Below are positions 1-8,943 of a stretch of DNA of 64,000 nt, one piece after another; position 1 is the first letter of the stretch, and each line of letters starts with the position of its first letter. This DNA is from Hyphomicrobiales bacterium (GTDB lineage: Bacteria > Pseudomonadota > Alphaproteobacteria > Rhizobiales > Rhizobiaceae): contig UBMI01000022.1 in the NCBI GenBank assembly GCA_900466475.1, forward strand, positions 121,221 to 185,220. Direction: 5' to 3'. Below the pieces are notes generated by a model. It saw only the letters and a program-made list of their open reading frames with translations. It searched no databases and was not told the DNA's origin. The translations under genes were made by a program, and so were the position numbers.

Positions 1-57
1 GATGATATCGTCGATCGCCAGCGCCCCGAAGCCGAGAACCTGAAGGTTGTGTGTCAC
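1..57 (-). CDS. PfkB-family sugar kinase, N-terminal fragment (cut by window edge)
   Basis: Only the first 19 codons lie in the window. They start at a GTG (55-57) three bases after the stop of the upstream aldolase gene. The visible peptide VTHNLQVLGFGALAIDDII has the hydrophobic first strand and G-x-x-x-x-D-D pattern typical of PfkB/ribokinase-type kinases. Such kinases phosphorylate a sugar that a class I aldolase can then cleave, which fits the immediate neighbour. The substrate cannot be inferred. The gene continues beyond position 1, so the call rests on the N-terminus and on context alone. Confidence 0.5.
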   Translation of the reverse strand, partial: MTHNLQVLGFGALAIDDII

Positions 58-60
58 CCG

Positions 61-861
61 TTAACCGCCCGCGGCAGCGAGCGCCTCTTGCGGCGCCATA
101 CCGCTGTGAATGACGAGTTTGAAGGCGCGCGCCGCCATCGTCGTATCGCCGTGGCCCCAAAGGTTTCGTCCCACCACGGCACCCTTCGCTCCCGCCCGCA
201 AGGCGTCGAAGGTCTGCGTGAGAGCCCCGAGCAGATTTTCCGTTTTCGGACCGCCCGCGATAACGATCGGAACCGGGCAGGTGGCGACGGTTTCCTGGAA
301 TGAGTCGAAGTCTCCGGTGTATCCGACCTTGATCACGTCAACGCCGGTCTCAAACCCGATCCGCACGGCATAGGCGATTTCGTCGGGGGTGAAGACAATC
401 TTGCCGCCGTTTGAATAGTCGCGGGGATAGACATGGGCAACGACCGGCATTTCAAAGCGAGCTGCGGCGTTGACGGTATCGGTGAGCCAGCGAATGTATT
501 CGCCTTCGGTATTGCCGCGCACCGGAATGGCAACGGCCAGAGCATCTGCCCCGTAGCGCACTGCGTCCTCCGGGGTCGCGATTAACTGACGGATTCGATC
601 GTCCGGCGTAAAGCAGCCGGCTTGAATGACCAGCGCCGCCTTGCCGGCATAGGCAGGCCACAAATGACGCGCAGCCCCCGGCTGAATGCTGATATAGTCC
701 GGCTCTCCAGCCATCACCCGCTTCAGCGCGCCCGGCAGATCCGCCAGGCCGCCCTCACGGACGTTGCCATAACCAACGAAGTGGTCGACCGCGCCACCGA
801 ACAGATGCCCCGACGGATGTGAAAACAGCCGTGACAGGCGAATTTTGGTTCCAAGGCCCAT
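61..861 (-). CDS. Class I aldolase of the DhnA/LsrF/DeoC type
   Basis: A 266-residue TIM-barrel aldolase related to the DhnA-type fructose-bisphosphate aldolase and LsrF group. The segment DVIKVGYTGD (about residues 174-183) carries the lysine expected to form the Schiff base, and the C-terminal IVIAGGPKT and GAKGAVVGRNLWG segments look like the phosphate-binding loops. Length matches the family. It is followed without gap by a PfkB-like kinase and is divergent from a DeoR regulator, so a kinase-then-aldolase sugar pathway is likely. The exact sugar phosphate is unknown; LsrF-like thiolase activity on a quorum-sensing sugar is an alternative. Confidence 0.8.
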   Translation of the reverse strand: MGLGTKIRLSRLFSHPSGHLFGGAVDHFVGYGNVREGGLADLPGALKRVMAGEPDYISIQPGAARHLWPAYAGKAALVIQAGCFTPDDRIRQLIATPEDAVRYGADALAVAIPVRGNTEGEYIRWLTDTVNAAARFEMPVVAHVYPRDYSNGGKIVFTPDEIAYAVRIGFETGVDVIKVGYTGDFDSFQETVATCPVPIVIAGGPKTENLLGALTQTFDALRAGAKGAVVGRNLWGHGDTTMAARAFKLVIHSGMAPQEALAAAGG

Positions 862-908
862 ATCGATGCTGTCCCTCTACAATTTGATCTCGCGTTGAGA
901 CCCTAACT

Positions 909-946
909 CGAAAATAAACGAACGTTCAATATTTCGATTTCTTTCG
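909..946. promoter_or_regulatory. Candidate DeoR operator between divergent aldolase and deoR genes
   Basis: CGAAAATAAACGAA (909-922) and TTCGATTTCTTTCG (933-946) form an inverted repeat agreeing at 11 of 14 positions, and each half contains two CGAA elements 10 bp apart. A second cluster of TTCG repeats lies at 1036-1046, nearer the regulator start. Multiple phased repeats in a divergent promoter region are usual for DeoR-family regulators; binding by the adjacent DeoR protein is inferred. Confidence 0.4.
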
Positions 947-1086
947 TTTTGATTTAATATGACAGTAACGCGGGCTGGACATACGCTGATGCCGCCCTCC
1001 ATCGCGTCTTTTGATCACAATAGTTGCCGTGCATTTTCGATTTTCGAAATATCGGTACCGTCATCTAAGGGAATTCGAGGTCACAC

Positions 1087-1848
1087 ATGCTTGCGGAACA
1101 ACGGCGACATCAGATCATGCTGGAACTTCAGCGGACCGGCCAAGCACGCACGACGCAGTTGGCGGAAAACTTCGGTGTCTCCGAGGTGACCATCAGATCC
1201 GACCTGGAAATTCTGGATGCCAAGAAGCAGCTCATCAAAACGCATGGCGGCGCGATCGCATTGCCGGCCAGTTCGCCCGCAGCGGCCTTCGAAGAACGGA
1301 TGAACCGCAATTTCGACGCCAAACGACGCATCGCACAGATGGCGGCACGTCAAATAATCGACAACCAGTCTGTTGTCTTCGACAGCGGCTCGACACTGCT
1401 GCAGGTTGCCATGCAAATGCCCCCGGTCAATAACGTTGTCGTGGCCACAACCGCCATGAATATCGCGCAGCATCTGATGTATCGGCCGGGGCTGGACGTG
1501 CATATGATAGGCGGCCGTGTCTTTCCAAGTACCGTCAGCACGATCGTCTCGGATTCCGACAAGGCCGTGGGCGGTCTTGTCGCCCACCAGGCGTTCCTCA
1601 GTGCTCATGCCATCGATCACGCATTCGATGTCGTCGATGTCTCGGAAGACATTGCACGCACCAAACGCAATCTGGTCCGCATGGCGAGGCGCGTCATCCT
1701 CGTGGCGGATTCCAGCAAGTGGGATATTGGCGCCTCGTCCAAGGCATTTTCGCTTTCACGGGTCGATCTGATCATCACCGACACCGGCATGCCGCACGGG
1801 ATTCGCAGCCGATTGGACAAGCTGGGGGTCGAAGTGCGCTATGTGTAG
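1087..1848 (+). CDS. DeoR/GlpR-family transcriptional regulator
   Basis: A 253-residue DeoR-family repressor. Residues 21-58 form the N-terminal winged helix-turn-helix (RTTQLAENFGVSEVTIRSDL, then a loop ending KTHGGA, the family signature). The C-terminal DeoR sensor domain shows VVFDSGSTLLQVA near 97-108, a later MIGGRV strand and the VADSSKW motif, features used to bind phosphosugars. Start ATG 1087 follows a GAGGT ribosome site. It is divergent from the aldolase/kinase genes and probably represses them and itself through the repeats in the 225-bp intergenic region. Confidence 0.85.
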   Translation: MLAEQRRHQIMLELQRTGQARTTQLAENFGVSEVTIRSDLEILDAKKQLIKTHGGAIALPASSPAAAFEERMNRNFDAKRRIAQMAARQIIDNQSVVFDSGSTLLQVAMQMPPVNNVVVATTAMNIAQHLMYRPGLDVHMIGGRVFPSTVSTIVSDSDKAVGGLVAHQAFLSAHAIDHAFDVVDVSEDIARTKRNLVRMARRVILVADSSKWDIGASSKAFSLSRVDLIITDTGMPHGIRSRLDKLGVEVRYV

Positions 1849-2002
1849 GGGCGTTTAGGCTGCCAATTGTACCTATGTAACAAAAAATTTTGCGCATGCG
1901 ATATTGTCAGGCTACAAACGCATTTCGAAGCCCCCACACTGACCGCCCTTGCGACATCGGCTGACGCAGAGGTGCCTTGGCGCAGTGCAACCAGAATTGC
2001 CG

Positions 2003-3037
2003 ATGGACAAGATGACGATCAAAACTATGGACGATTTCGCCCGGTCCTGTGGCGTTTCTCGTCCGACGCTTTCGAGGTATTTCGATGACCCGAGCAGCGT
2101 AAAGCCGGTGACACGCAAACGCATCGAGGATGCGCTCTCGGCATCGGACTACCGTCCTAATCTCTATGCGCGCAATCTCAATCGCAAGAGGACACGCAAC
2201 GTTGGCATTCTCGTGCCTGTCATCACAGATCCATTCTATGCCGAAATGGTCAACCGTCTGGAATTGCTCGTCCGGGGTGAAGGTTACTGGCCAATCGTCA
2301 TCTCGTCCCACGGCTTGCCAGATCTTGAAGCCGAGGCCGTCAACACGCTTCTGTCCTTGAAGGCTGCCGGCGCGATCATCGCGCCTCTGGGTCTTTCTTC
2401 CGAGCCTGGCATCTTCGAAAAACTCCGGGAGAGCATTCCCATTGTCTACTTCGATACGTTCATCGAGGGCGACACGCCCTTCATTGGCAACAACAATGCC
2501 CAAAGCGTTGCGACAATTGTCGACTATCTCTGCCGGTCCGGCGAGCCGCCTGCATATTTCGACATTCCGCATGTCAATCACAATTCCGGGGAGCGGCTGG
2601 CAAGCTATGTCGCCACGATGGAAGCGCTCGGTTTCGAACCGGTCGTGTTTGGCGCCACCGAGAGCTACGGCTGGGATTTCGAACGTATGGGGTATGAGCA
2701 GACCGACGCAATGATCGCGGCTGGAACGCTTCCGGGCAGGACGATCCTCTGCGCGAACGATCGACTTGCCTTCGGCGCGATGGCTGCCGCCCACTCGCGC
2801 GGCCTCCGCATCGGCCGCAGGGGCGATAGCGATCTTCGCATCGCCGCCCATGACGATCACCCTCTCAGCCGTTATACCTGCCCGCCATTGACGACGATGG
2901 CGCAAGATTTCACCGCCATGGCACGCAGCAGTGTCGACACACTGCTTTCGATGCTGGACGAAGACAACGACACCAAGCAGGTCGTTGCACGAAAAATCAT
3001 CCTCGATGGTACATTGGTGATGCGTCAGTCGGCGTGA
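2003..3037 (+). CDS. LacI-family transcriptional regulator
   Basis: A 344-residue LacI/GalR repressor. The N-terminal helix-turn-helix is MTIKTMDDFARSCGVSRPTL (about 4-23), followed by the hinge SDYRPNLYARNL and a periplasmic-binding-protein-like effector domain beginning NVGILVPVITDPFYAEM. The ATG at 2003 was chosen because it places the helix-turn-helix at the usual distance from the N-terminus; upstream in-frame starts are weak. The helix-turn-helix deviates from the common DVAREAGVS form. Its end overlaps the convergent esterase by 13 bp. It probably controls the carbohydrate module on either side of 5133-5383. Confidence 0.85.
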   Translation: MDKMTIKTMDDFARSCGVSRPTLSRYFDDPSSVKPVTRKRIEDALSASDYRPNLYARNLNRKRTRNVGILVPVITDPFYAEMVNRLELLVRGEGYWPIVISSHGLPDLEAEAVNTLLSLKAAGAIIAPLGLSSEPGIFEKLRESIPIVYFDTFIEGDTPFIGNNNAQSVATIVDYLCRSGEPPAYFDIPHVNHNSGERLASYVATMEALGFEPVVFGATESYGWDFERMGYEQTDAMIAAGTLPGRTILCANDRLAFGAMAAAHSRGLRIGRRGDSDLRIAAHDDHPLSRYTCPPLTTMAQDFTAMARSSVDTLLSMLDEDNDTKQVVARKIILDGTLVMRQSA

Positions 3038-3978
3038 TCGACGAGGCTGCGCCATCCGGCAACCGCTTCTTCCACCGCCCGCCGCGCCGCCGGAATGTGC
3101 CGCCCCATGGAAACGAAGCCGTGGATCTGGTCCTGCCAACGCCGCAGGACTACAGGAACGCCCGCCTCGGCAAGCCGGCGGGTATAGGCCTCGCCTTCGT
3201 CTGCGAGGATATCCTGGCCCGCAATCGCGACGAAGGCCGGTGGCAAGCCCGCGACATTTCCGACTCGCAGCGGTGAGACGCGCCAATCACCGATATCAGC
3301 CGCGTCGCGGACATAATGATCGCGGAACCAGCGCATCGTCGAGGCAGTCAAACCGTATCCTTCTGAAAACCTGACAAAGCTGTCGGTCCTCTGCCCGGCA
3401 TCGGTGTTGGGATAGAGCAGAAGTTGCGCCGAGATTTTCTGGGCAACGCCATCGCGCGCAAGAAGTGACAGGACGGCGGCCAGGTTGCCGCCGGCGCTAT
3501 CGCCCGCGACGGCAATCCGATCTGGATCGATACCAAGCGCGCTTGCCTGCTCCGCCACATAGGCAAGCGCCGATACGCAATCTTCCAAACCCGCCGGGAA
3601 CTTGTGCTCGGGCGCCAGCCGATAGTCCGGGCAAAATACGATGCAGGCGCCGACATTCGCAAACCACCGGCAGATCTCGTCGTGGGATTCAAGAGTGCCG
3701 ACGACCCAGCCGCCACCGTGAAGGTAGAGAAGTGCCGGCGCATCCGCGTTCGGAGCGCCGACGCCTCGGTAGATCCTGAGCGGGATCGGGCAGTTTGTCC
3801 CGGCAATCGTTCTGTCCTCGATGGACGTGACAGGCTCGCGATCGCCCTGCAATGTCGGGCACCCCGCGTCATAGGCAGCGCGCGCCTCGCTTACTGTCCC
3901 CTGCTCAAAGGGCGGCTGGTTTGCTGCGCGACCGAGCGCCAGGACATGCGCGGCGCCGGGATCCAATCGATCTTTCAT
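3025..3978 (-). CDS. Alpha/beta hydrolase, HSL (hormone-sensitive lipase-like) esterase
   Basis: A 317-residue alpha/beta hydrolase. The HGGG oxyanion motif is at 87-90, the nucleophile elbow GDSAGG at 159-164 (Ser161), and a later Asp (in GQDILADEG) and His (in QDQIHGF) complete the triad. This is the full HSL-family pattern. The start ATG overlaps the stop of the Gfo/Idh gene by 4 bp, implying translational coupling and a joint role in the sugar module, perhaps removing an acyl group or opening a lactone produced by the oxidoreductase. The substrate role is inference. Confidence 0.85.
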   Translation of the reverse strand: MKDRLDPGAAHVLALGRAANQPPFEQGTVSEARAAYDAGCPTLQGDREPVTSIEDRTIAGTNCPIPLRIYRGVGAPNADAPALLYLHGGGWVVGTLESHDEICRWFANVGACIVFCPDYRLAPEHKFPAGLEDCVSALAYVAEQASALGIDPDRIAVAGDSAGGNLAAVLSLLARDGVAQKISAQLLLYPNTDAGQRTDSFVRFSEGYGLTASTMRWFRDHYVRDAADIGDWRVSPLRVGNVAGLPPAFVAIAGQDILADEGEAYTRRLAEAGVPVVLRRWQDQIHGFVSMGRHIPAARRAVEEAVAGWRSLVDHAD

Positions 3979-5132
3979 CGTCTCACCTCAAGCAGGCTGC
4001 GGGCTTCATCGTCCCCAAGCAGCGGCGGTTGTGCAACTGTGCCGCCAATCGCAACCGCGCTCCTGGCCTCGCTGGACGCCAGGGTCGCTTCCATGATCTC
4101 GAGAACATGAAGGGCCAGATCGCCGGAGGCGCGCGGCGCCCTGCCCTCGCCAAGCGCGCGCACGAGATCGGCAACGCCCAGCATGCGATAATTGGCGCGA
4201 TCAGGAGCGCTATACGGCCAGTTCAGCGCGCCATACAGCTCGTTTTCGCTTTCGAAATTCTTCCATTCAGCGCCGCGCTCGGAGAGCGAGACCGTTCCAC
4301 CGAACGTGTCGGGATCGGGCAGGCGCAACGACCCCTCGGTGCCGTGCAACTCGATCGGATGATTGGAGTGCCGGAAGACATCCCACGACGCACCGAAATT
4401 CACCGTCGCGCCCGATTGAAACTCGAGAAGCGAGAGCACATTGGTCGGCGTGCCCACTTTGAACGTCGTGTTCCTGAAGGGGCCGTCGGCCGTTATCAGC
4501 CGTTCTTCCTGGCCTTTCGTCGCCATCGCCATCACGCTTTTCACCGGGCCGAGCAGATTGACCAGCATCGTCAGATAATAGGGACCCATGTCAAAGAGCG
4601 GGCCACCGCCGGGTTGATAGTAGAATTGTGGATTGGGATGCCAATGTTCCATGCCGCGGCCGAACATGAAGGCGGTGCCGCTGACCGGGCGGCCGATCGC
4701 ACCTGCATCCATCAGGCCTCGGGCACGCCGCCCAGCGGCGCCGAGGAATGTATCAGGAGCCGATCCCAACAGAAGACCGCGACCTGCGGCTTCGGCCACG
4801 AGCTTGCGGCCCTCGGCAGCAGACGTCGCGAGAGGCTTTTCGGTGAAGACATGCTTGCCCGCACAAAGCGCCGACATCGTCACGTCGAAATGGACGGCCG
4901 GGATCGTGAGGTTGAGGACCAGATCGATTTCGGGGTCGGCCAAGAGCGCATCGACCTCCATCGCCCGGATGCCATATTCCCTCGCCCTCAGCGCCGACAT
5001 GTCGGATGAGATGTCGGCACAGGCCCTCAATTCGACTCCGGCAAACAGGGCAGCGTTACGCAGGTAAGTCATCGAGATATTGCCGCAGCCGATAACGCCG
5101 ATGCCCAGCCTGGTCCCCGGATATGCTCTCAT
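3975..5132 (-). CDS. Gfo/Idh/MocA-family NAD(P)-dependent sugar oxidoreductase
   Basis: A 385-residue oxidoreductase. The Rossmann motif GVIGCGNIS is at 12-20, the EKP motif with the conserved lysine at 98-100, and the C-terminal domain has GGPLFDMGPYY carrying the usual Asp and Tyr residues. A strong GGGGAGG ribosome site precedes the ATG. The family oxidises a sugar ring hydroxyl (often C1 or C3) or reduces a keto sugar. It is first gene of a two-gene operon with the HSL esterase, divergent from an operon with a second Gfo/Idh enzyme, so the two may act at opposite ends of one pathway. Confidence 0.88.
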   Translation of the reverse strand: MRAYPGTRLGIGVIGCGNISMTYLRNAALFAGVELRACADISSDMSALRAREYGIRAMEVDALLADPEIDLVLNLTIPAVHFDVTMSALCAGKHVFTEKPLATSAAEGRKLVAEAAGRGLLLGSAPDTFLGAAGRRARGLMDAGAIGRPVSGTAFMFGRGMEHWHPNPQFYYQPGGGPLFDMGPYYLTMLVNLLGPVKSVMAMATKGQEERLITADGPFRNTTFKVGTPTNVLSLLEFQSGATVNFGASWDVFRHSNHPIELHGTEGSLRLPDPDTFGGTVSLSERGAEWKNFESENELYGALNWPYSAPDRANYRMLGVADLVRALGEGRAPRASGDLALHVLEIMEATLASSEARSAVAIGGTVAQPPLLGDDEARSLLEVRR

Positions 5133-5383
5133 AAACTGGCCTCCCCACCAATTTCAGATATTCCGCCCATCATCGATGGGCGTTGCCGCAGCGACAACCG
5201 CTATAGAACATTTTATTTCTTGACGCGCGACAAATTTTTATAAACCATGCGGAAATAGCAATCCAGCCGTTACACGCAGCTCGCCAGGGGACGTCGCCGC
5301 TTCACCATCATGCCAAGAGCGCGGTCAACCGGTCCAGCGGCATATCAACGAAGGCCTACGCGGGTCGAAGTCAAGGAATGGGC

Positions 5384-6205
5384 ATGAGTATCAAAGACCT
5401 GAAAGTCGGCTGCCAGACATTCACCTGGGAAATGCTCGGGAAAAACTGGAATGGCGGCCCGGACGATCTGCTGGAAGCCATTGCGGCGGGCGGCTACGCA
5501 GGCATCGAGATTACCGACACGATGATCGGTCGCTACGCGGATCATCCCGATGATTTCGCCGCGAGCCTGAAGAAACATGGCCTGACGCTCGTGTCTTTTG
5601 CGATGGGCTCCAAAAGCGGCTTCACCCTCAGGCAAGAGATCGAGAACGACCTCAGGACCACACAACGCTGGATCGATTTCGCGGCCACCTTTTCCGGCGC
5701 CTTCGTTTCGATCGGCTCTGCGACGGTGGTCTCCGAAGGATCGCGGGAGGCGAAATTCGAAATCGCCGCGGAATTCTACAATCGGGCGGGCGAACTGGGC
5801 AAAGCTTCCGGCGTGGATATCGCTGTGCATCCGAGCTCGCACCACAATACGCTGCTGTTCGACCGTGCCGATTATGACAGGATCTTCTCGCTTCTCGACA
5901 AGAACCTCGTCGGCTGGGTGCCGGATACCGGTCATATTCTGCGCGGTCACGACGATATTCTGGATACGCTGCGAACCTATCAGGACCGTATCCGCTATCT
6001 GCACCTCAAGGACGTCGATGCAGAGGGCAATTGGGCCATGCTTGGCAAAGGGGTCTGCGATACGCCCGCCGTGATCGACATCGTCGCTGCCGCGCCGCGC
6101 TTCAATGGCTGGCTGGTCTTGGAAGAGGAATCAGACACGGCCGCCGCCGATCCCGTGGCAGCCGTCCGGACGAACCGGGAAACGATGCGCCGCTACGGCG
6201 CCTGA
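5384..6205 (+). CDS. Sugar phosphate isomerase/epimerase-like TIM-barrel protein
   Basis: A 273-residue xylose-isomerase-like (AP endonuclease family 2) TIM barrel. Metal-binding acidic and His residues are visible in GYAGIEITDT (about 36-45), IAVHPSSHH (about 144-152), the PDTGH strand, LHLKDVD and the terminal LVLEEES. ATG 5384 is preferred over 5378 because the AAGGA site at 5373-5377 lies 6 bases upstream. The family includes isomerases, inosose dehydratase and keto-glycoside lyases or hydratases. Placement beside Gfo/Idh enzymes favours elimination or hydration of a keto sugar here. Confidence 0.85.
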   Translation: MSIKDLKVGCQTFTWEMLGKNWNGGPDDLLEAIAAGGYAGIEITDTMIGRYADHPDDFAASLKKHGLTLVSFAMGSKSGFTLRQEIENDLRTTQRWIDFAATFSGAFVSIGSATVVSEGSREAKFEIAAEFYNRAGELGKASGVDIAVHPSSHHNTLLFDRADYDRIFSLLDKNLVGWVPDTGHILRGHDDILDTLRTYQDRIRYLHLKDVDAEGNWAMLGKGVCDTPAVIDIVAAAPRFNGWLVLEEESDTAAADPVAAVRTNRETMRRYGA

Positions 6206-6215
6206 GGGAGAAGTC

Positions 6216-7292
6216 ATGATCCGTAAGGAAGACCGTCGGCTGCGTGTGGGCGTGCTCGGCTGCGGCCCGATCGCACAGTTCGCCCATCTCGAATCGTGCG
6301 TGAAGGCTGGCAACGCCGATCTCTACGCCATCTGCGACGCAGCACCCGACCTGCTCGCGCGCATGGGCGCGACATACGAACCACAGAAGATGTACGCCGA
6401 TTATGACGCGATGCTTGCCGATCCCGAGCTCGAAGCCGTCATCATCGCGACGTCCGACGCCTATCACGTGCCGATGTCGGTCAAGGCGCTCGATGCGGGA
6501 AAGCATGTGCTCTGCGAGAAACCGACCGGCGTGACGATCGAGGAGGGCCGGACGCTCGCCGACGCCGTCAAGCGCTCCGGCAAAGTGCTGCAGGTCGGTC
6601 ATATGAAGCGGTTTGACCCGGCGCTGGAGGCTGCCCGGGATTTCGTCCGTGACGACATCGGCGAGATCTTCGCGCTGAAAGCCTGGTACTGCGACTCCAC
6701 CCACCGCTACACCAATACCGATGCGGTTCAGCCGCTGCCGATCACCAGCAAATTCGCCAGGAAACCCGCAGGAAATCCCAAGGCTGACCTACGCCAGTAT
6801 TTCATGCTGGCGCATGGCTCGCATCTCGTCGATACCGCCCGTTTCCTGTGTGGCGAGATCGTCGCGGTGCGAGCCCGCCTTCTCGAGCGTGCCGGCGCCT
6901 ATTGCTGGTTCGTGGAAACCGAGTTTGCCAATGGCGCGCTCGGTCATCTCGATCTGACGGTCGCGGTCCGTATGGACTGGCATGAGGGCTTCCAGCTCTA
7001 TGGCGAAAACGGTTCGGTGATCGCTAAGACCTTCAATCCCTGGTACTTCAGGGCGAGCGAGGTCGAGATCTTCCACGAAAAGGACGCGACCACGCGCAAG
7101 CCACTAGGCGCCGACGGGCACTTCTTCCGCCGGCAACTGGAAGGGCTTGCCGATACCGTGCTGAATGGCGCGCCAATGCGCGGCGCCAATATAGAAGACG
7201 GCATCGCCTCTATCCGTGCCATGGTCGCCATCGCCCGCTCGGTAGAAACGGGCGAACGCGTCGAACTCGCAACCGTCACGGGATCGGTCTGA
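6216..7292 (+). CDS. Gfo/Idh/MocA-family oxidoreductase (second copy)
   Basis: A 358-residue oxidoreductase with the dinucleotide-binding motif GVLGCGPIA near 12-20, CEKPTG with the conserved lysine near 100, and a C-terminal substrate domain. ATG 6216 is chosen because it follows a GGGAGAA ribosome site by a few bases and puts the Rossmann motif near the N-terminus. It lies 10 bp after one isomerase-like gene and its stop overlaps the start of the next. It is clearly diverged from the 3975-5132 enzyme, suggesting a different substrate or direction rather than a recent duplication. Confidence 0.87.
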   Translation: MIRKEDRRLRVGVLGCGPIAQFAHLESCVKAGNADLYAICDAAPDLLARMGATYEPQKMYADYDAMLADPELEAVIIATSDAYHVPMSVKALDAGKHVLCEKPTGVTIEEGRTLADAVKRSGKVLQVGHMKRFDPALEAARDFVRDDIGEIFALKAWYCDSTHRYTNTDAVQPLPITSKFARKPAGNPKADLRQYFMLAHGSHLVDTARFLCGEIVAVRARLLERAGAYCWFVETEFANGALGHLDLTVAVRMDWHEGFQLYGENGSVIAKTFNPWYFRASEVEIFHEKDATTRKPLGADGHFFRRQLEGLADTVLNGAPMRGANIEDGIASIRAMVAIARSVETGERVELATVTGSV

Positions 7293-8113
7293 TGCAGCTT
7301 GGCATCTTCGCAAAGACCTTCCCCGGCACAGACCCCGAGCGTGTGCTCTCGGCCGTGCGTGACAGCGGATTTGCAGCAACGCAGTTCAATCTCGCCTGCG
7401 TCGGTCTTCCGTCGATGCCGGACGCGGTGGCGCCGGAAACGATCGCAGCGATCCGGGCGGCATCTGAAGAGACCGGTATTTCACTCGCGGCACTTTCAGG
7501 CACTTATAACATGGCCCACCCGGACAAATCCGTGCGGGAAAGAGGGCTCAAACAGCTTGGGGTGGTGATCGAAACGGCAGCGGCCTTGCAGATTCCGCTT
7601 GTGACGCTTTGCACAGGCAGCCGCCATGCCCAGGATCAATGGATGCATCATCCGGACAATGCGCTTCCGTCTGCCTGGGCCGATATGGCTGCCGAAATGG
7701 AAAAAGCGCTGGAACTCGCTGAGCGGCACGACATCGATCTCGGCATTGAGCCGGAACAGGCAAACATCGTCACTTCCGCCGCTGATGCGGTGCGACTGAT
7801 CGGAGAGATGGGGTCGAGGCACCTGCGCATCGTGCTCGATCCGGCAAACCTCTTCGAGCAGGCGACACCGGCCGAAGTGTCCGACATCGTCGACAGAGCA
7901 ATCGATATCTCGGCCGGGTACGTGGCGATGGCCCATGCGAAGGATCGTTATGCCGATGGCCGCTTCGCGACAGCAGGTCAAGGTATCGTCGATTTCCCTG
8001 CCTTCATCGACGGCCTGTGCGTAACCGGTTTCGACGGTACGCTCGTCACGCATGGTCTTACGGCAGAGGAAGCACCCGCCGTCGCCAGATTTCTTTCGGA
8101 TCTGATCCGATGA
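7292..8113 (+). CDS. Sugar phosphate isomerase/epimerase-like TIM-barrel protein (second copy)
   Basis: A 273-residue TIM-barrel protein of the xylose-isomerase-like family. LGIEPEQANI, HLRIVLDPAN and AMAHAKDR carry the expected metal-binding Glu, Asp and His residues. It starts in the TGATG overlap with the upstream oxidoreductase, and its own stop overlaps the next start, so it is translationally coupled on both sides. Sequence is very different from the 5384-6205 protein. Paired with it and two Gfo/Idh enzymes, it could supply the hydration half of an elimination/hydration sequence; simple ketose isomerisation is the alternative. Confidence 0.85.
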   Translation: MQLGIFAKTFPGTDPERVLSAVRDSGFAATQFNLACVGLPSMPDAVAPETIAAIRAASEETGISLAALSGTYNMAHPDKSVRERGLKQLGVVIETAAALQIPLVTLCTGSRHAQDQWMHHPDNALPSAWADMAAEMEKALELAERHDIDLGIEPEQANIVTSAADAVRLIGEMGSRHLRIVLDPANLFEQATPAEVSDIVDRAIDISAGYVAMAHAKDRYADGRFATAGQGIVDFPAFIDGLCVTGFDGTLVTHGLTAEEAPAVARFLSDLIR

Positions 8114-8943
8114 AGACGCACATCGCCTTCAGACGAGACGATGCCGACCTTTCAGTTTACGACTGCGGAACAGGCAAAGCCTTGCTCTTTCAACACGGGC
8201 TCGGAGGCAATGAGGCGCAGGTCGCACAGGTTATCCCCGAAGGTCTCGACTGGCGGCGGATCACGACTGAGTGCCGCGGGCATGGGAGCTCGACGCTCGG
8301 CACGCCACGCCCCTTCTCGATTGCGATGTTTGCAGCCGACGTCATCGCCGCTGCAGACGAAAAGGGAGTAGACCGGTTCATCGCCGGCGGCATCTCCATG
8401 GGCGCGGCGATCGCACTGCATCTTGCAAAAACGCATCCCGAGCGCGTTATCGGCCTCATCCTGGTGCGCCCGGCCTGGTCGTTTGCCCGCGCCCCAGACA
8501 ATCTCGCGCCGATCCGCGAGATCGCCGCCTTGCTTCGATCGCATCCACCTGCCGAAGGCCAGACGCTTTTTGCCAGGTCGGCGACAGCAGAACGTCTGCG
8601 GGTGGAAGCGCCAGACAATCTCGCTTCCCTGCTCGGATATTTCGAGCGCCCGGATGCACCTGATTTCGCCGACGTGCTTCATGACATCGCCTCAGATGGG
8701 ACCGGCGTTTCGCGAGCAGACGCGGCAAGGCTCGCTGTTCCCGCCCTCATCCTCGGCAACCGGCAGGATGCCATTCACCCTCTCGCCGTCGCACAAGTGA
8801 TAGCCGACGCGCTTCCAAATGCGCATTTCCTCGAAGTGCCGGCAAAGGCAGCGGATGCGGAATCTCATTTCGCCGCGGTCCGAACGGTGATCCGGCAATT
8901 CCTCACCACAGAATTCAAACATCGGAGCGTCGCTCAGCCATGA
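8110..8943 (+). CDS. Alpha/beta-fold hydrolase
   Basis: A 277-residue alpha/beta hydrolase of the carboxylesterase/haloalkane-dehalogenase-like superfamily. The oxyanion region is FQHGLGG (28-34), the nucleophile elbow GISMG (94-98, Ser96), with an Asp in GNRQDAIHP and a late His in DAESHF. The start overlaps the upstream stop by 4 bp, and its end overlaps the Rpe-like gene by 4 bp. Sugar lactone or ester hydrolysis would fit the oxidative sugar context, but nothing in the sequence fixes the substrate. Confidence 0.8.
   Translation: MKTHIAFRRDDADLSVYDCGTGKALLFQHGLGGNEAQVAQVIPEGLDWRRITTECRGHGSSTLGTPRPFSIAMFAADVIAAADEKGVDRFIAGGISMGAAIALHLAKTHPERVIGLILVRPAWSFARAPDNLAPIREIAALLRSHPPAEGQTLFARSATAERLRVEAPDNLASLLGYFERPDAPDFADVLHDIASDGTGVSRADAARLAVPALILGNRQDAIHPLAVAQVIADALPNAHFLEVPAKAADAESHFAAVRTVIRQFLTTEFKHRSVAQP

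Noticed and set aside
1907..3286. Minus-strand open frame of 459 codons opposite the LacI gene
   Set aside because: It is antisense to a clear LacI-family protein, is Arg/His-rich, shows no domain, and only arises from the codon bias of the real gene.
3852..5009. Plus-strand open frame of 385 codons opposite the first Gfo/Idh gene
   Set aside because: The opposite strand encodes an enzyme with complete motifs and overlapping operon structure; this frame has none.
5220..5244. TTGACG and TATAAA as a promoter for the sugar operon
   Set aside because: The spacing is only 13 bp, too short for a sigma70 promoter, so neither box was annotated.
5323..5336. GGTCAACCGGTCCA as a LacI operator
   Set aside because: It has an ACCGGT centre but weak outer symmetry and only one copy; insufficient evidence.
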